The notes under the pieces: model-generated
Seen by the model: the letters and a program-made list of their open reading frames with translations, nothing else
What the model was told of the DNA's origin: nothing
Database searches by the model: none
Made by a program: the position numbers and the translations under genes
In this document: positions 53,837-62,781 of the stretch, in pieces
How the letters are laid out: every line of letters begins with the position of its first letter
Position numbering within the stretch: position 1 is the first letter of the stretch
Source of the DNA: Schauerella fraxinea
Lineage (GTDB): Bacteria; Pseudomonadota; Gammaproteobacteria; Burkholderiales; Burkholderiaceae_B
NCBI GenBank assembly: GCA_030849965.1
Contig: JAVDKL010000001.1
Span: 1,160,554-1,224,553 of the forward strand
Length of the DNA: 64,000 nucleotides
Direction of reading: 5' to 3'

Positions 53837-55123
53837 ATGCCAGACACTCCGATCATGACGTCATCCCTTTCCATCGAAGAAAAAGTGCATCGCATGGGCG
53901 AATCCGCCCGTGCCGCTTCCCGTGTGCTGATGCGCACGTCCGACGCCGACAAATCGCGCGCCTTGCTGGCCATGGCCGATGCGCTGCTGGCGCAACGCAA
54001 CACCGTGCGCGCCGCCAATGAGCGCGACCTGGCCGCCGCCCGCGCCAACGATCTCGCACCGGCCCTGCTCGACCGCCTCACGCTTACCGATCGCGGCATC
54101 GACCACATGGCGGCGGGCCTGCGCCAGATCGCAGCCATGCCGGATCCCGTGGGCCGTATCGGCGAAAGCACGTTGCGCCCCAATGGCATGCGCGTCGCCC
54201 AGATGCGCGTGCCGCTGGGCGTGATCGGCATCATTTACGAATCGCGGCCCAACGTCACGATCGATGCCGCCTCGCTTTGCCTGAAGTCCGGCAACGCCGC
54301 CATCCTGCGCGGCGGCAGCGAAGCGCTGCACGCCAACCTTGCGCTGGGCGAGATCATCCGCGCCGGCCTGGAACACGCCGGCCTGCCGCACACCGCCGTC
54401 CAAGTGATCGACACGCCCGATCGTGCCGCCGTGGGCGCGCTGATCACCATGACCGAACATGTGGATGTGATCGTGCCGCGCGGGGGCAAAAGCTTGATCG
54501 AACGGCTTGCGCGTGACGCCCGCGTGCCGCTGATCAAGCATCTGGACGGCAATTGCCACGTCTACATCGACCAAGCGGCCGACGCCGACCGCGCGCACAA
54601 CATCGCGTTCAATGCCAAAACGTATCGCTATGGCGTGTGCGGATCGATGGAAACCCTGCTCGTGCATGTGTCGCAGGCCGATACTGTGCTGCCGAAGCTC
54701 GCCCAAGCCTTCATCGATCACGGCGTGGCGTTGCGCGGCTGCGCGCGCACGTGCGCACGCGTGCCGCAAGCAACGCCGGCCACCGATGATGATTGGGCCA
54801 CCGAATACCTCGGTCCCATCCTGGCGATACGCGTGGTGGACGATATGGACGAGGCCATTGCTCACATCGCCCGCTGGGGCTCGGGGCATACGGATGCCAT
54901 CGTCACGCAGGATATCGACGCGGCCACGCGTTTTCAGCGCGAAGTGGACTCGAGTTCGGTGCTGGTCAACCTGCCCACCTGCTTCGCCGACGGCTACGAA
55001 TATGGGCTGGGTGCAGAGATCGGCATCTCGACCAATCGACTGCATGCGCGCGGTCCCGTCGGGCTCGACGGCTTGACCACCTACAAATGGGTGCTCAACG
55101 GCGAGGGCCAGACGCGGGGGTAG
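53837..55123 (+). CDS. proA: Gamma-glutamyl phosphate reductase
   Basis: This 428-residue NADPH-dependent enzyme makes glutamate-5-semialdehyde in proline synthesis. The catalytic Cys is in [15 protein letters not shown], and the substrate/cofactor loop is [19 protein letters not shown]. The C-terminal block is [18 protein letters not shown]. ATGs at 53837 and 53855 are both possible. No proB is adjacent, which is common in this order. Confidence 0.96.
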   Translation: MPDTPIMTSSLSIEEKVHRMGESARAASRVLMRTSDADKSRALLAMADALLAQRNTVRAANERDLAAARANDLAPALLDRLTLTDRGIDHMAAGLRQIAAMPDPVGRIGESTLRPNGMRVAQMRVPLGVIGIIYESRPNVTIDAASLCLKSGNAAILRGGSEALHANLALGEIIRAGLEHAGLPHTAVQVIDTPDRAAVGALITMTEHVDVIVPRGGKSLIERLARDARVPLIKHLDGNCHVYIDQAADADRAHNIAFNAKTYRYGVCGSMETLLVHVSQADTVLPKLAQAFIDHGVALRGCARTCARVPQATPATDDDWATEYLGPILAIRVVDDMDEAIAHIARWGSGHTDAIVTQDIDAATRFQREVDSSSVLVNLPTCFADGYEYGLGAEIGISTNRLHARGPVGLDGLTTYKWVLNGEGQTRG

Positions 55124-55176
55124 CTTGACGGCGAACGATACAATGCCGCTTTAGCGACCGTATCGGAACCCCCGCC

Positions 55177-55605
55177 ATGACCATGCTTTGGATCAAGACG
55201 CTCCACATCGTATTTATCGCCTCCTGGTTTGCCGGCTTGTTTTACTTGCCGCGTATCTACGTCAATCTGGCGCAAACGACCGATGCGGCAACGCGAACCT
55301 GTTTGATCGGCATGGCCCGCCGCTTGTTCCGGTTTACGACTATTCTGGCAGTGCCCGCCATCGTTTTCGGCGTGTGGCTGTTCATGGGTTACGGCATCGG
55401 CATGGGCCCCGGCAATGGCTGGATGCATGCCAAATTGCTGTTTGTGGTGCTGGCCATCGGCTACCACCACGCCTGCTGGATGATGCTGCGCAAGTTTGAA
55501 GGCGATCGCAATACCCGTTCGCATACGTTTTATCGTTGGTTTAACGAAGTTCCCGTCGTGCTGCTGTTCGTCATCGTTGCGCTCGTCGTCGTCAAACCGT
55601 TTTGA
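55177..55605 (+). CDS. hemJ: Protoporphyrinogen oxidase HemJ (CopD/UPF0093 family)
   Basis: This 142-residue four-helix membrane protein oxidises protoporphyrinogen IX to protoporphyrin IX in many proteobacteria. The first helix reads KTLHIVFIASWFAGLFYLPR, containing the conserved His and Arg; a second conserved His lies in GWMHAKLLFVV. GYHHACWMM also supports the family. An in-frame ATG at 55183 is an alternative start. Confidence 0.92.
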   Translation: MTMLWIKTLHIVFIASWFAGLFYLPRIYVNLAQTTDAATRTCLIGMARRLFRFTTILAVPAIVFGVWLFMGYGIGMGPGNGWMHAKLLFVVLAIGYHHACWMMLRKFEGDRNTRSHTFYRWFNEVPVVLLFVIVALVVVKPF

Positions 55606-55641
55606 TGACTTTTCGTCTGATGACTTTTTGTTTTCCCGCAC

Positions 55642-57633
55642 ATGACTACTGATGATTCCGATTCGCCGCGCAAAACGCTGACGGCCAAACGCGACCCCGC
55701 CACCGAGACTGCGGCGGATGCGCCCAAACGCATGCGTAGTGGCGCCCGCGCCCGTCTGGTTGCGCAAACCGAGCGTAGCCGCCAACAAACTCAGCGCATG
55801 GCCGCCACCGAATTGCCGCCCAAGCCGGCAGCCGGTGAAGGCGATGGCGATGAGCCCCAGAAGCCCGCCGTGGTGCACCGCCCGGCGCCCCCGCCGCGCG
55901 AATCGCGTTTTGGCCGCGACGAGCGCCCTCGTGGCGAGTCGCGCTTCGGCCGCGACGACACCCGTGGCGATCGGCCCGACCGTGGACCGCGCCCTGAGCG
56001 CAGTGGCGCCTCCGATCGTAGCGATCGGCCCGCACGCCCGCCCCGCCCCCAAGGCGGATCGCGCGCCGAGCGCCCCGACGGCCGTGCCGCCGCCCCGCGT
56101 GGCGACCGTCCGGCTCGGCCGGAACGCAGCGGCGCGGATAGCCGCGACCGCGGTCCGCGTCCCGAGCGCAGCACCAGTGATCGCAGCAGCGCCAACCGAG
56201 GCGCTTCCGATCGCGGTGCTTCCGATCGCGGTGCTTCCGATCGTGGTGCTTCCGATCGTGGTTCCTCCAATCGCGGTACTTCTGACCGCGGCGCTGACCG
56301 CTACGATCGCGGCGACCGTCCGAACGACGTCGATCGCGCCAATCGTGCCGAGGGCCGCGACCGCCCTGCGCGCCCGAGCGAACGCCCCAGCGACGAACGC
56401 CCGCGTTCGCGCAACGCCAGTGTGCCCAACGACGACCGCGACCTGTCGGCCAATGCCGCCTCGCGCTTTGCCGTCCAGGTGCCAGAAGTCGAGCGCTTCG
56501 GCATTTTCGCGTCTTGCCCGCAAGGTCTGGAAGATGCGCTGGCGGCCGAAATGCAGGCATTGGGTTTTGACGACGCCACCCCGGGCCGCGCCGGTTGCCA
56601 GTTCAGCGCGGATTGGGACGGCGTACAGCGCGCCAACCTGTATTCCCGCCTGGCCACGCGCATCCTGGTGCGCTTGGCGCACGCCCCCATCAGCACCGAG
56701 GACGACATCCTCGAGCTGGCACGCGCCACGCCCTGGGAGCGCTGGTTCGGCGCCGAACACACCTTGCGTGTGGACACCTCTGCCATCCGCAGCCCGATGC
56801 AAAGCCTGCAGTTTTGCAATCTGCGCGCCAAGGACGGCATCTGCGACCGCCTGCGCGATCTGGAAGGCGAACGCCCCAGCATCGACACCGTGCGCCCGGA
56901 TGCGCGTGTGCATCTCTTCCTCACGGCAGATACCGCCACGCTCTACCTGGACACGTCCGGCGAGTCGCTCTTCAAACGCGGCTGGCGCCTCGACAAGGGC
57001 GAGGCGCCGCTGCGCGAAAACCTCGCCGCCGGCATGCTGGCCCTTGCGGGCTGGGATCCTTCGGCGCCATTGCTCGATCCGTTCTGCGGCAGCGGCACCA
57101 TCCTGATCGAAGCAGCCTGGATCGCGCTCGGCATTCCGCCGGGCATCGCGCGTCCGCTGGGCTTCGAACGCCTGCGCGGCCACGATGCCGCCAAGTGGCA
57201 GGCCGTCAAGGACGACGCCGAGTCGCGGATTCAATCGCATCTCGAGACGCCGCTCATCGGCTACGACGTCGATCCGCAGGTCATCGAATTCGCGCGCAAC
57301 AACATGGAGCGCGCCTGGCTCGCCGAAGAAGCCATCCGTTTCGAGGTGGGTGACGCGCGTCATATCGAAGCACCTGCTTCCAGCGGCTGGATCGTCACCA
57401 ATCCGCCTTACGGCGACCGGCTGCCGTTGGACGACGACACCCTGCTTCCCGAGTGGTCCACCAACCTGAAGCGCAATTTCGACGGTTGGCAACTGCACGC
57501 CATTTCCAGCGATATGAGCTTTCCGCAAGCGCTGCGTTTGAAGGCCGCGCGCCGCACGCCGCTCTATAACGGTGGCCTGGATTGCCGCCTGTTCGGCTTC
57601 GATATCAAGAGCGGAGATTTTCGTAACACTTAA
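55642..57633 (+). CDS. RlmL/YpsC-like 23S rRNA methyltransferase with long repeat-rich N-terminal extension
   Basis: The 663-residue protein has a recognisable enzyme in residues about 280-663: a THUMP domain, then the Rossmann methyltransferase with PLLDPFCGSGTILIEAAW and catalytic NPPYGDRLP. It should modify a guanine N2 in 23S rRNA. Residues 1-280 are highly charged and low in complexity (Arg, Asp, Pro, Gly, Ser), including a run of Ala-Ser-Asp-Arg-Gly repeats. E. coli RlmL has no such extension. The tail may bind RNA non-specifically; that is inference. Confidence 0.9.
   Translation: MTTDDSDSPRKTLTAKRDPATETAADAPKRMRSGARARLVAQTERSRQQTQRMAATELPPKPAAGEGDGDEPQKPAVVHRPAPPPRESRFGRDERPRGESRFGRDDTRGDRPDRGPRPERSGASDRSDRPARPPRPQGGSRAERPDGRAAAPRGDRPARPERSGADSRDRGPRPERSTSDRSSANRGASDRGASDRGASDRGASDRGSSNRGTSDRGADRYDRGDRPNDVDRANRAEGRDRPARPSERPSDERPRSRNASVPNDDRDLSANAASRFAVQVPEVERFGIFASCPQGLEDALAAEMQALGFDDATPGRAGCQFSADWDGVQRANLYSRLATRILVRLAHAPISTEDDILELARATPWERWFGAEHTLRVDTSAIRSPMQSLQFCNLRAKDGICDRLRDLEGERPSIDTVRPDARVHLFLTADTATLYLDTSGESLFKRGWRLDKGEAPLRENLAAGMLALAGWDPSAPLLDPFCGSGTILIEAAWIALGIPPGIARPLGFERLRGHDAAKWQAVKDDAESRIQSHLETPLIGYDVDPQVIEFARNNMERAWLAEEAIRFEVGDARHIEAPASSGWIVTNPPYGDRLPLDDDTLLPEWSTNLKRNFDGWQLHAISSDMSFPQALRLKAARRTPLYNGGLDCRLFGFDIKSGDFRNT
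56203..56292 (+). repeat. Six 15-bp in-frame tandem repeats in the methyltransferase gene
   Basis: Units of GCTTCCGATCGCGGT or close variants start at 56203, 56218, 56233, 56248, 56263 and 56278. The first four encode ASDRG exactly; the last two vary to SSNRG and TSDRG. Length variation between strains would keep the frame. Confidence 0.9.
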
Positions 57634-57668
57634 GTTGGTGCTATCCCCCGGGACGTACTTGCACAAAC

Positions 57669-57684
57669 CTAGGGATAACCCTAG
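57669..57684. promoter_or_regulatory. Palindrome CTAGGG-ATAA-CCCTAG
   Basis: A perfect 6-bp inverted repeat with a four-base centre follows the methyltransferase stop. It is preceded by GCACAAAC, and a similar TACAAAC precedes the palindrome at 59336. It could be a regulator site or part of the terminator region. Confidence 0.45.
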
Positions 57685-57715
57685 AATTGAAACTTCAGTA
57701 CCGATTTTCCCCTTG

Positions 57716-57735
57716 GGGGCTTAACAGCCCCTTTT
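57716..57735 (+). terminator. First of two tandem terminator hairpins
   Basis: Stem GGGGCT / AGCCCC with loop TAAC is followed by four T. It is short and probably acts with the stronger hairpin just downstream. Confidence 0.6.
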
Positions 57736-57738
57736 AAG

Positions 57739-57765
57739 CCCGCCTCTTGAAGGCGGGTTTTTTTT
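57739..57765 (+). terminator. Intrinsic terminator after the rRNA methyltransferase gene
   Basis: Stem CCCGCCT / AGGCGGG with a five-base loop is followed by eight T, a classical strong terminator for the plus strand. Confidence 0.92.
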
Positions 57766-57832
57766 GGCCAAATCAAACGCGGTCGGCGACCGCCCGGCAC
57801 ATTTGGCGAGGCATGCGTGATAATACGGCCCC

Positions 57833-58378
57833 ATGACCGCCACGCACCCGTCCAAAACGCCCAGCCGATTTCGCCGCTTCGCCTGCATGATGTATGAGGG
57901 CGTGCTGCTCTTCGGCGTCATTTTTCTGGCCGCCTATCTCTTCGATACGCTCACCCAGAGCAAGCACGCGCTGATGTATCGGCACGGCCGTCAGGCGTGG
58001 CTGTTCGTGGCGCTCGGCGTGTACTTCATCCTGTGCTGGCGGCGGCGCGGTCAAACACTGCCGATGAAAACCTGGAATATCAAGCTCGTCGATCGCGATG
58101 GTCGCACGCCTGTGCTTGGGCGTCTGATCCTGCGCTACATCCTCGTCTGGCCCATGATCCTGGCTGCCGCCGGCCTGGTCTGGCTCGCGTCGCGCGCGAC
58201 CGGGTTCAGCTCGACCGACATGCTCATCGTGATCGCGCCCTTCGCCGCCTTTGCCTGGACCTGGATCGATCGCGACGGCCAGTTCCTGCACGATCGGCTG
58301 CTGGGCACCCGGCTCGTCGATTTGCAACCCGCCATCAAGGCCGCTCGCGCGGCCGATGCCGGCGCCGTGGCGCCCTAG
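57833..58378 (+). CDS. RDD-family membrane protein
   Basis: This 181-residue protein has three or four hydrophobic segments and the RDD pattern (RRFACMMYEGVLLFGVIFLA at the start, then TWNIKLVDRDGRTP and DGQFLHDRLLGTRLVD). RDD proteins are membrane proteins of mostly unknown function; some are transporters. It begins after the tandem terminators and so has its own promoter. Confidence 0.9.
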   Translation: MTATHPSKTPSRFRRFACMMYEGVLLFGVIFLAAYLFDTLTQSKHALMYRHGRQAWLFVALGVYFILCWRRRGQTLPMKTWNIKLVDRDGRTPVLGRLILRYILVWPMILAAAGLVWLASRATGFSSTDMLIVIAPFAAFAWTWIDRDGQFLHDRLLGTRLVDLQPAIKAARAADAGAVAP

Positions 58379-58447
58379 CGACACCCCCACCCGCGGCGAT
58401 ACACCCAGCGCGCCCGACCTGCCCGCAACGCCGGTCCGGTCATCGAC

Positions 58448-58476
58448 ACGTCACAAGACTGTCATGACAATGTAAC
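58448..58476 (+). promoter_or_regulatory. Pho-box-like array of three 11-bp-spaced half-sites
   Basis: GTCAC, GTCAT and GTAAC begin at 58450, 58461 and 58472, an exact 11-base period. The best 18-mer, CTGTCATGACAATGTAAC (58459-58476), matches the PhoB consensus at 13 of 18 positions by hand count. It points towards the phosphoesterase gene 50 bases downstream. Confidence 0.55.
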
Positions 58477-58525
58477 GCCCATGCTTTGAGATAGTGTCAC
58501 ACGCACTCTCAAGGGCAAGAACGGC

Positions 58526-59323
58526 ATGGTGACGGAGATCGACCCCACGCACTGGCGCACGCTGTGGATCTCCGATCTGCATCTGGGCAGCGCTGCCTGC
58601 TCGGCCGAGAGCCTGCTCGACTTCCTCGATCATCACGATGCCGACACCCTCTACCTCGTGGGCGACATCGTCGACGCGTGGCATCTGAAGCGCTTCGGCC
58701 ACTGGCCGCGCGCGCACAACGATGTGGTCCAACGCATTCTGCGCCGTGCCCGCAACGGCACCCGCGTCATCCTTATCCCCGGCCGCCGCGACCCGTTCGT
58801 ACGCGACTGGGCAGGTGTCTCGTTCGGCGATATCGATATCGTCGAAGAAGCGATTCACCGCATGGCATGCGGACGGCGGCTGCTCGTCACGCACGGCGAC
58901 CAATTCGACAGCCGCTGGACCACCCGCCTGGCCGGGATCTATCACACCGTGCAGCGGTGGCGCGATGACCGGCGCAATCCGGTGGCCGCCGAACGGGCCA
59001 ACGACGCCCGGGAAGATCGGCACCTGCGCGGACGGGCGGGCTATCTGAACCATGTGCAGCACGTGGGTTTGAACGAAGTACGGCGCCGCATGCTCGACGG
59101 CCTCATTTGCGGCCATGCCCACGCCCCGGCGCTCGAGACGGTGGATGGCCTGATCTACGGCAACGACGGCGATTGGGTGCACAGCCTCTCGGCCATCGCC
59201 GAAGACCACGACGGCCGGTTGAGCCTGCAATATGGTCAGCCGCAGGCGCGGCGCTTGCCCTCGTCCAGGGACGCCACCCGCCCCTTGGCGATGCCGGCGT
59301 TGCCCTCAACCCTGCGGCGCTAG
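58526..59323 (+). CDS. Metallophosphoesterase, PlcP/LpxH-like (COG2908), with altered GNHD motif
   Basis: This 265-residue calcineurin-like phosphoesterase has metal-ligand motifs SDLHLG (D17, H19), VGDIVDAW (D47, D50), VTHGDQFD (H123) and CGHAHAP (H197, H199). The fourth motif, normally GNHD, reads GRRD (86-89), so the bridging Asn and catalytic His are both Arg. The enzyme may be inactive or changed. The family includes LpxH-type UDP-diacylglucosamine hydrolases and PlcP, the phosphate-starvation phospholipase of Sinorhizobium. The upstream Pho-box-like array and absence of lipid A genes favour PlcP-like. Confidence 0.82.
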   Translation: MVTEIDPTHWRTLWISDLHLGSAACSAESLLDFLDHHDADTLYLVGDIVDAWHLKRFGHWPRAHNDVVQRILRRARNGTRVILIPGRRDPFVRDWAGVSFGDIDIVEEAIHRMACGRRLLVTHGDQFDSRWTTRLAGIYHTVQRWRDDRRNPVAAERANDAREDRHLRGRAGYLNHVQHVGLNEVRRRMLDGLICGHAHAPALETVDGLIYGNDGDWVHSLSAIAEDHDGRLSLQYGQPQARRLPSSRDATRPLAMPALPSTLRR

Positions 59324-59335
59324 GGGTATCCGTAC

Positions 59336-59350
59336 AAACCCTAAGGGTTT
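59336..59350. promoter_or_regulatory. Palindrome AAACCCT-A-AGGGTTT
   Basis: This perfect 15-base palindrome lies about 120 bases before the acyl-CoA synthetase ATG. A nearby AGGGGTA (from about 59322) resembles half-sites of NarL/FixJ-type regulators. It is a candidate operator for the synthetase gene. Confidence 0.5.
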
Positions 59351-59472
59351 CGATCCACACGCACACAAATATTGCAGTTCACGTCCCTCTCCGTCATGCT
59401 TGCACATGGCGACGACGGCCCTGCTCGCGGGTGCGTAGTGTCGTAAACCTGCTTTCTCTGCTGTAAAGGGCC

Positions 59473-61170
59473 ATGAACGACCAATATCAAGCGCTCTATC
59501 AAACCTTCAGCTGGCTCGTTCCCACGCAGTTCAACATTGCCCAGGCGTGTTGCCACCGTTGGGGCGAAAGCACTGCAGATGCGCGTCGCATCGCCATCTT
59601 CTACGAAGATGAGCAGGGCCAACGCGAGGTTTGGACTTACGCGCGACTGACAGAGGCGACAAATCAACTGGCCAACGGACTGCTGCGCATGGGTGTGCAG
59701 CGCGGCGATCGGGTTGCAGTCGTGCTCGGTCAGCGCCCCGAAACCGTGGTCGCCCAGATGGCGATCTTCAGCGTGGGTGCGGTGCTGCTGCCGCTATCGT
59801 CGTTGTTTGGCCCGGAAGCCCTCGAGTCGCGTCTACGCGATGCCGAAGCCCGTGTGGCCATCGTCGACGAGTCCTCCAGCGCCCAGGTCATTGCCGTTGC
59901 CGAGCGCATCCCTGCCCTGCAGCAGATCGTCGGCATCGGCTTTGCCGACGAGCGCGTGCTGCCTTGGCGCAGCCTGCTCGCCCGGCAACCCACCGATTTC
60001 AAACCGGTTCCGACGCGCGCGCTCGATCCGGCCATCCTGCTCTATACGTCAGGCACCACGGGCACGCCGAAAGGCGCCATGTTGCCGCATGCGGCCTTGA
60101 TCGGTAACTTGCCCGGTTTTGTCGCCTCGCAAGACTGGTTTCCCAAGACGGGCGACGTGTTCTGGTCGCCCGCCGATTGGGCATGGACCGGCGGCCTCAT
60201 GGACGCCTTGCTGCCCACGCTCTACTTCGGTCATCCCATCGTGGGTACCAGCGGCCGCTTCTCGCCGGAGCGCGCTTTCGAACTGATGGAGCGCTATCAG
60301 GTCACGAATACCTTCCTCTTTCCCACCGCGCTCAAGCTCATGATGAAGACGGTGCCCAAGCCGCGCGACTATTACGCGCTGGCCCTGCGCGCCATCATGA
60401 GTGCGGGCGAAGCGGTTGGTGAACCTGTCTTCGAGTGGTGTCGCGATGCCTTGGGCGTCGTCCCCAACGAGATGTTTGGGCAAACCGAGATGAACTACTT
60501 GGTGGGCAATAGCGAGGGCCGCTGGCCTGCGCGCCCGGGCAGTATCGGCCGGCCCTATCCGGGGCATCAGGTTGCCGTTATCGATGCCGAGGGCACCCCC
60601 GTGCCTGCGGGCACGATCGGCGAGATCGCCCTCAACCGATATGACATTCACGGCTATCCCGACCCCATCATGTTTCTGGGGTACTGGCGCAACGAAGCCG
60701 CCACCCGTGACAAATTCTCGGGCGACTGGTGTCGCACCGGCGACCTCGCCAAGGTGGATGAAGATGGCTATTACTGGTATGCCGGTCGTGCGGACGACAT
60801 GTTCAAGTCGTCCGGCTACCGCATCGGCCCGGGCGAAATCGAGAACTGTTTGATCGGCCATCCCGCCGTGGCCAATGCCGCAGTGGTGCCCAAGCCTGAC
60901 GCCGAGCGGGGGGCGCTCGTCAAAGCCTATGTGGTGCTCACGCATGAGGCAGCGATGCAATCCAGCGACACCATCACCGCCGACCTGCAAAACTATGTGC
61001 GCCAGCGGCTCGCGACCTATCAGTACCCCAAGGAAATCGAATTCGTCGACACCCTGCCGATGACGACGACCGGCAAGATCCAGCGCAATGTGCTGCGCCA
61101 ACAAGAATGGGATCGCGCCCAGGCGGCGATCACGCCGCATCACGAACGCCTGATCACGGACGCCACCTAG
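59473..61170 (+). CDS. Acyl-CoA synthetase (medium-chain/acetate-like AMP-forming ligase)
   Basis: This 565-residue ANL ligase activates a carboxylic acid with ATP and CoA. The P-loop is LLYTSGTTGTPKGAMLPHAA, the hinge DDMFKSSGYRIGPGEIE and the catalytic Lys in TTGKIQRNVLRQQ. Its length and start resemble acyl-CoA synthetases of the AcsM/acetyl-CoA synthetase-like group; acetate, propionate or medium-chain acids are all possible. It has its own upstream region with a regulator-like palindrome. Confidence 0.9.
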   Translation: MNDQYQALYQTFSWLVPTQFNIAQACCHRWGESTADARRIAIFYEDEQGQREVWTYARLTEATNQLANGLLRMGVQRGDRVAVVLGQRPETVVAQMAIFSVGAVLLPLSSLFGPEALESRLRDAEARVAIVDESSSAQVIAVAERIPALQQIVGIGFADERVLPWRSLLARQPTDFKPVPTRALDPAILLYTSGTTGTPKGAMLPHAALIGNLPGFVASQDWFPKTGDVFWSPADWAWTGGLMDALLPTLYFGHPIVGTSGRFSPERAFELMERYQVTNTFLFPTALKLMMKTVPKPRDYYALALRAIMSAGEAVGEPVFEWCRDALGVVPNEMFGQTEMNYLVGNSEGRWPARPGSIGRPYPGHQVAVIDAEGTPVPAGTIGEIALNRYDIHGYPDPIMFLGYWRNEAATRDKFSGDWCRTGDLAKVDEDGYYWYAGRADDMFKSSGYRIGPGEIENCLIGHPAVANAAVVPKPDAERGALVKAYVVLTHEAAMQSSDTITADLQNYVRQRLATYQYPKEIEFVDTLPMTTTGKIQRNVLRQQEWDRAQAAITPHHERLITDAT

Positions 61171-61238
61171 CGGACGCCACATAGCAAACGCGTTTTAAGC
61201 GACGCCTGCGGGTGTCTTGCGCACACTGGAGTTTTGGT

Positions 61239-61760
61239 ATGCCCCTTTACGAACTGGACGGCGAAGCGCCCGTCATCGACGCCAGCGCCTATATCGCCGA
61301 CAGCGCCGATCTGATCGGGCGCGTGCGCCTGGAAGCCGGCGTCAGCATCTGGTCGCACGTGTCCATCCGCGCCGACAACGACACCATCCTGATCCAGGAA
61401 GGCACCAATATCCAGGAATCCAGCGTCCTGCACGTCGACGCCGGCCAGCCCATGTCGATCGGGCCAAACGTGACGGTAGGCCATCAAGCCATGCTGCACG
61501 GCTGTACCATCGGCGCGGGCAGCTTGATCGGGATGCAAGCGATCGTGCTCAACGGCGCAGTCATCGGCAAAAACGTTCTGGTGGGCGCTGGCGCCATCAT
61601 TCCGGAAGGCCGTGAGATCCCCGATAACGTATTGGTGATCGGCATCGGCAAGGTCGTGCGCGAACTCAGTGCCGACGAAATTGCCAACATGCACGGCAAC
61701 ACCCGTCATTACGTGGAGCGCGGCCTGCACTACAAAACGGCGCTCAAGCGGGTCGGCTGA
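61239..61760 (+). CDS. Gamma-class carbonic anhydrase-like protein (YrdA/CaiE family)
   Basis: This 173-residue left-handed beta-helix protein has hexapeptide repeats. Putative zinc ligands are the His in SVLHVDAG and two in TVGHQAMLHGCTIGAG. CTGGAG precedes the ATG. Family members are often annotated as gamma carbonic anhydrases without proven activity. Confidence 0.93.
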   Translation: MPLYELDGEAPVIDASAYIADSADLIGRVRLEAGVSIWSHVSIRADNDTILIQEGTNIQESSVLHVDAGQPMSIGPNVTVGHQAMLHGCTIGAGSLIGMQAIVLNGAVIGKNVLVGAGAIIPEGREIPDNVLVIGIGKVVRELSADEIANMHGNTRHYVERGLHYKTALKRVG

Positions 61761-61830
61761 GCCGCTGGGTGGGCACGCGCCCATTGGGGCTTTTCATGGC
61801 ATCCAGACGCGGATCGGCTAACATTCCAGC

Positions 61831-62775
61831 ATGACCGATCATCTCAAGAAATACCTGCTTGAAGACCGCACCGTGCGCGTGCAGGCCGTTCGCCTGCACG
61901 ACACTTGGCGCGCCGCGCAGGTCAATCACCAATATCCGCCCGCCATCACCAAGCTGCTGGGCGAACTGGTCGCCGCCGCCACGCTGCTGGCCGCCAATCT
62001 CAAATTCGAAGGCGCCCTCGTCCTGCAAATGCAAGGCGATGGCCCGATCTCGCTGCTGGTGGTCGAATGCCGCGCCGATCTCAGCCTGCGCGCAACCGTC
62101 AAACTGCGCGAAGAATATGTGGTGCCCGACACCGGCTCGTTGCAAAGCCTGGTGAACCCGGGTGGCAAAGGCCGCTTCATCGTCGTGCTCGATCCGCAAA
62201 GCCGCCATACCGGTCAGCAAGCCTATCAAGGCATTGTGCCCATCGAGGGCGACACGGTGGCCGATGTGCTCGAGCACTATATGAAAGCCTCGGAACAGCT
62301 CGATACCCGCATGTGGCTCAGCGCCGATGGCGATCATGCCGCCGGCATGCTCGTGCAGCGTCTGCCGGATAACGGCGGCAGTGCGGCGCGCGCCGGCATC
62401 AGCGAAGAAGAAGCCATGGAAGCCGCCGCCGAGACCTGGCGCCGCACCGTGCATCTGGCCTCCACGATCAAGCGCGAAGAATTGCTTGAGCTGGATACCG
62501 ATACGCTGATGCATCGCCTCTTCTGGGAGGAAACGCTGGTCGCCTTCGATCCGCAAACCGTGCAATGGCATTGCCCCTGCACGCGCGAGCGCGTGGCGGA
62601 AATGCTGCGCATGCTGGGCCGCGACGAAGTGGAAGACATTCTGGAAGAACAGGGCAAGGTCGATGTGGCCTGCGACTTCTGTGGCAAGCCTTACCACTTC
62701 GATGCGGTCGACTGTGCGGAGTTGTTTATCGACAAGCCGAGCTTGTCGTCGCAAAACCCGCCAACGATGCATTGA
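61831..62775 (+). CDS. hslO: Redox-regulated chaperone Hsp33
   Basis: This 314-residue Hsp33 is activated by oxidation of a C-terminal zinc centre: CPC and CDFC supply the four cysteines (CxC and CxxC). The N-terminal domain contains VLQMQGDGPISLLVVECRAD and the linker carries the usual acidic helix. It protects proteins from aggregation under oxidative stress. Confidence 0.96.
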   Translation: MTDHLKKYLLEDRTVRVQAVRLHDTWRAAQVNHQYPPAITKLLGELVAAATLLAANLKFEGALVLQMQGDGPISLLVVECRADLSLRATVKLREEYVVPDTGSLQSLVNPGGKGRFIVVLDPQSRHTGQQAYQGIVPIEGDTVADVLEHYMKASEQLDTRMWLSADGDHAAGMLVQRLPDNGGSAARAGISEEEAMEAAAETWRRTVHLASTIKREELLELDTDTLMHRLFWEETLVAFDPQTVQWHCPCTRERVAEMLRMLGRDEVEDILEEQGKVDVACDFCGKPYHFDAVDCAELFIDKPSLSSQNPPTMH

Positions 62776-62781
62776 GCGCCA

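Noticed and set aside
55081-57666. Long open frame of about 860 codons antisense to the rRNA methyltransferase and proA end
   Set aside because: It is a shadow of GC-rich coding sequence on the other strand. Its product is compositionally biased (Ala/Thr/Arg/Gly) and has no domain, while the plus-strand genes have clear motifs.
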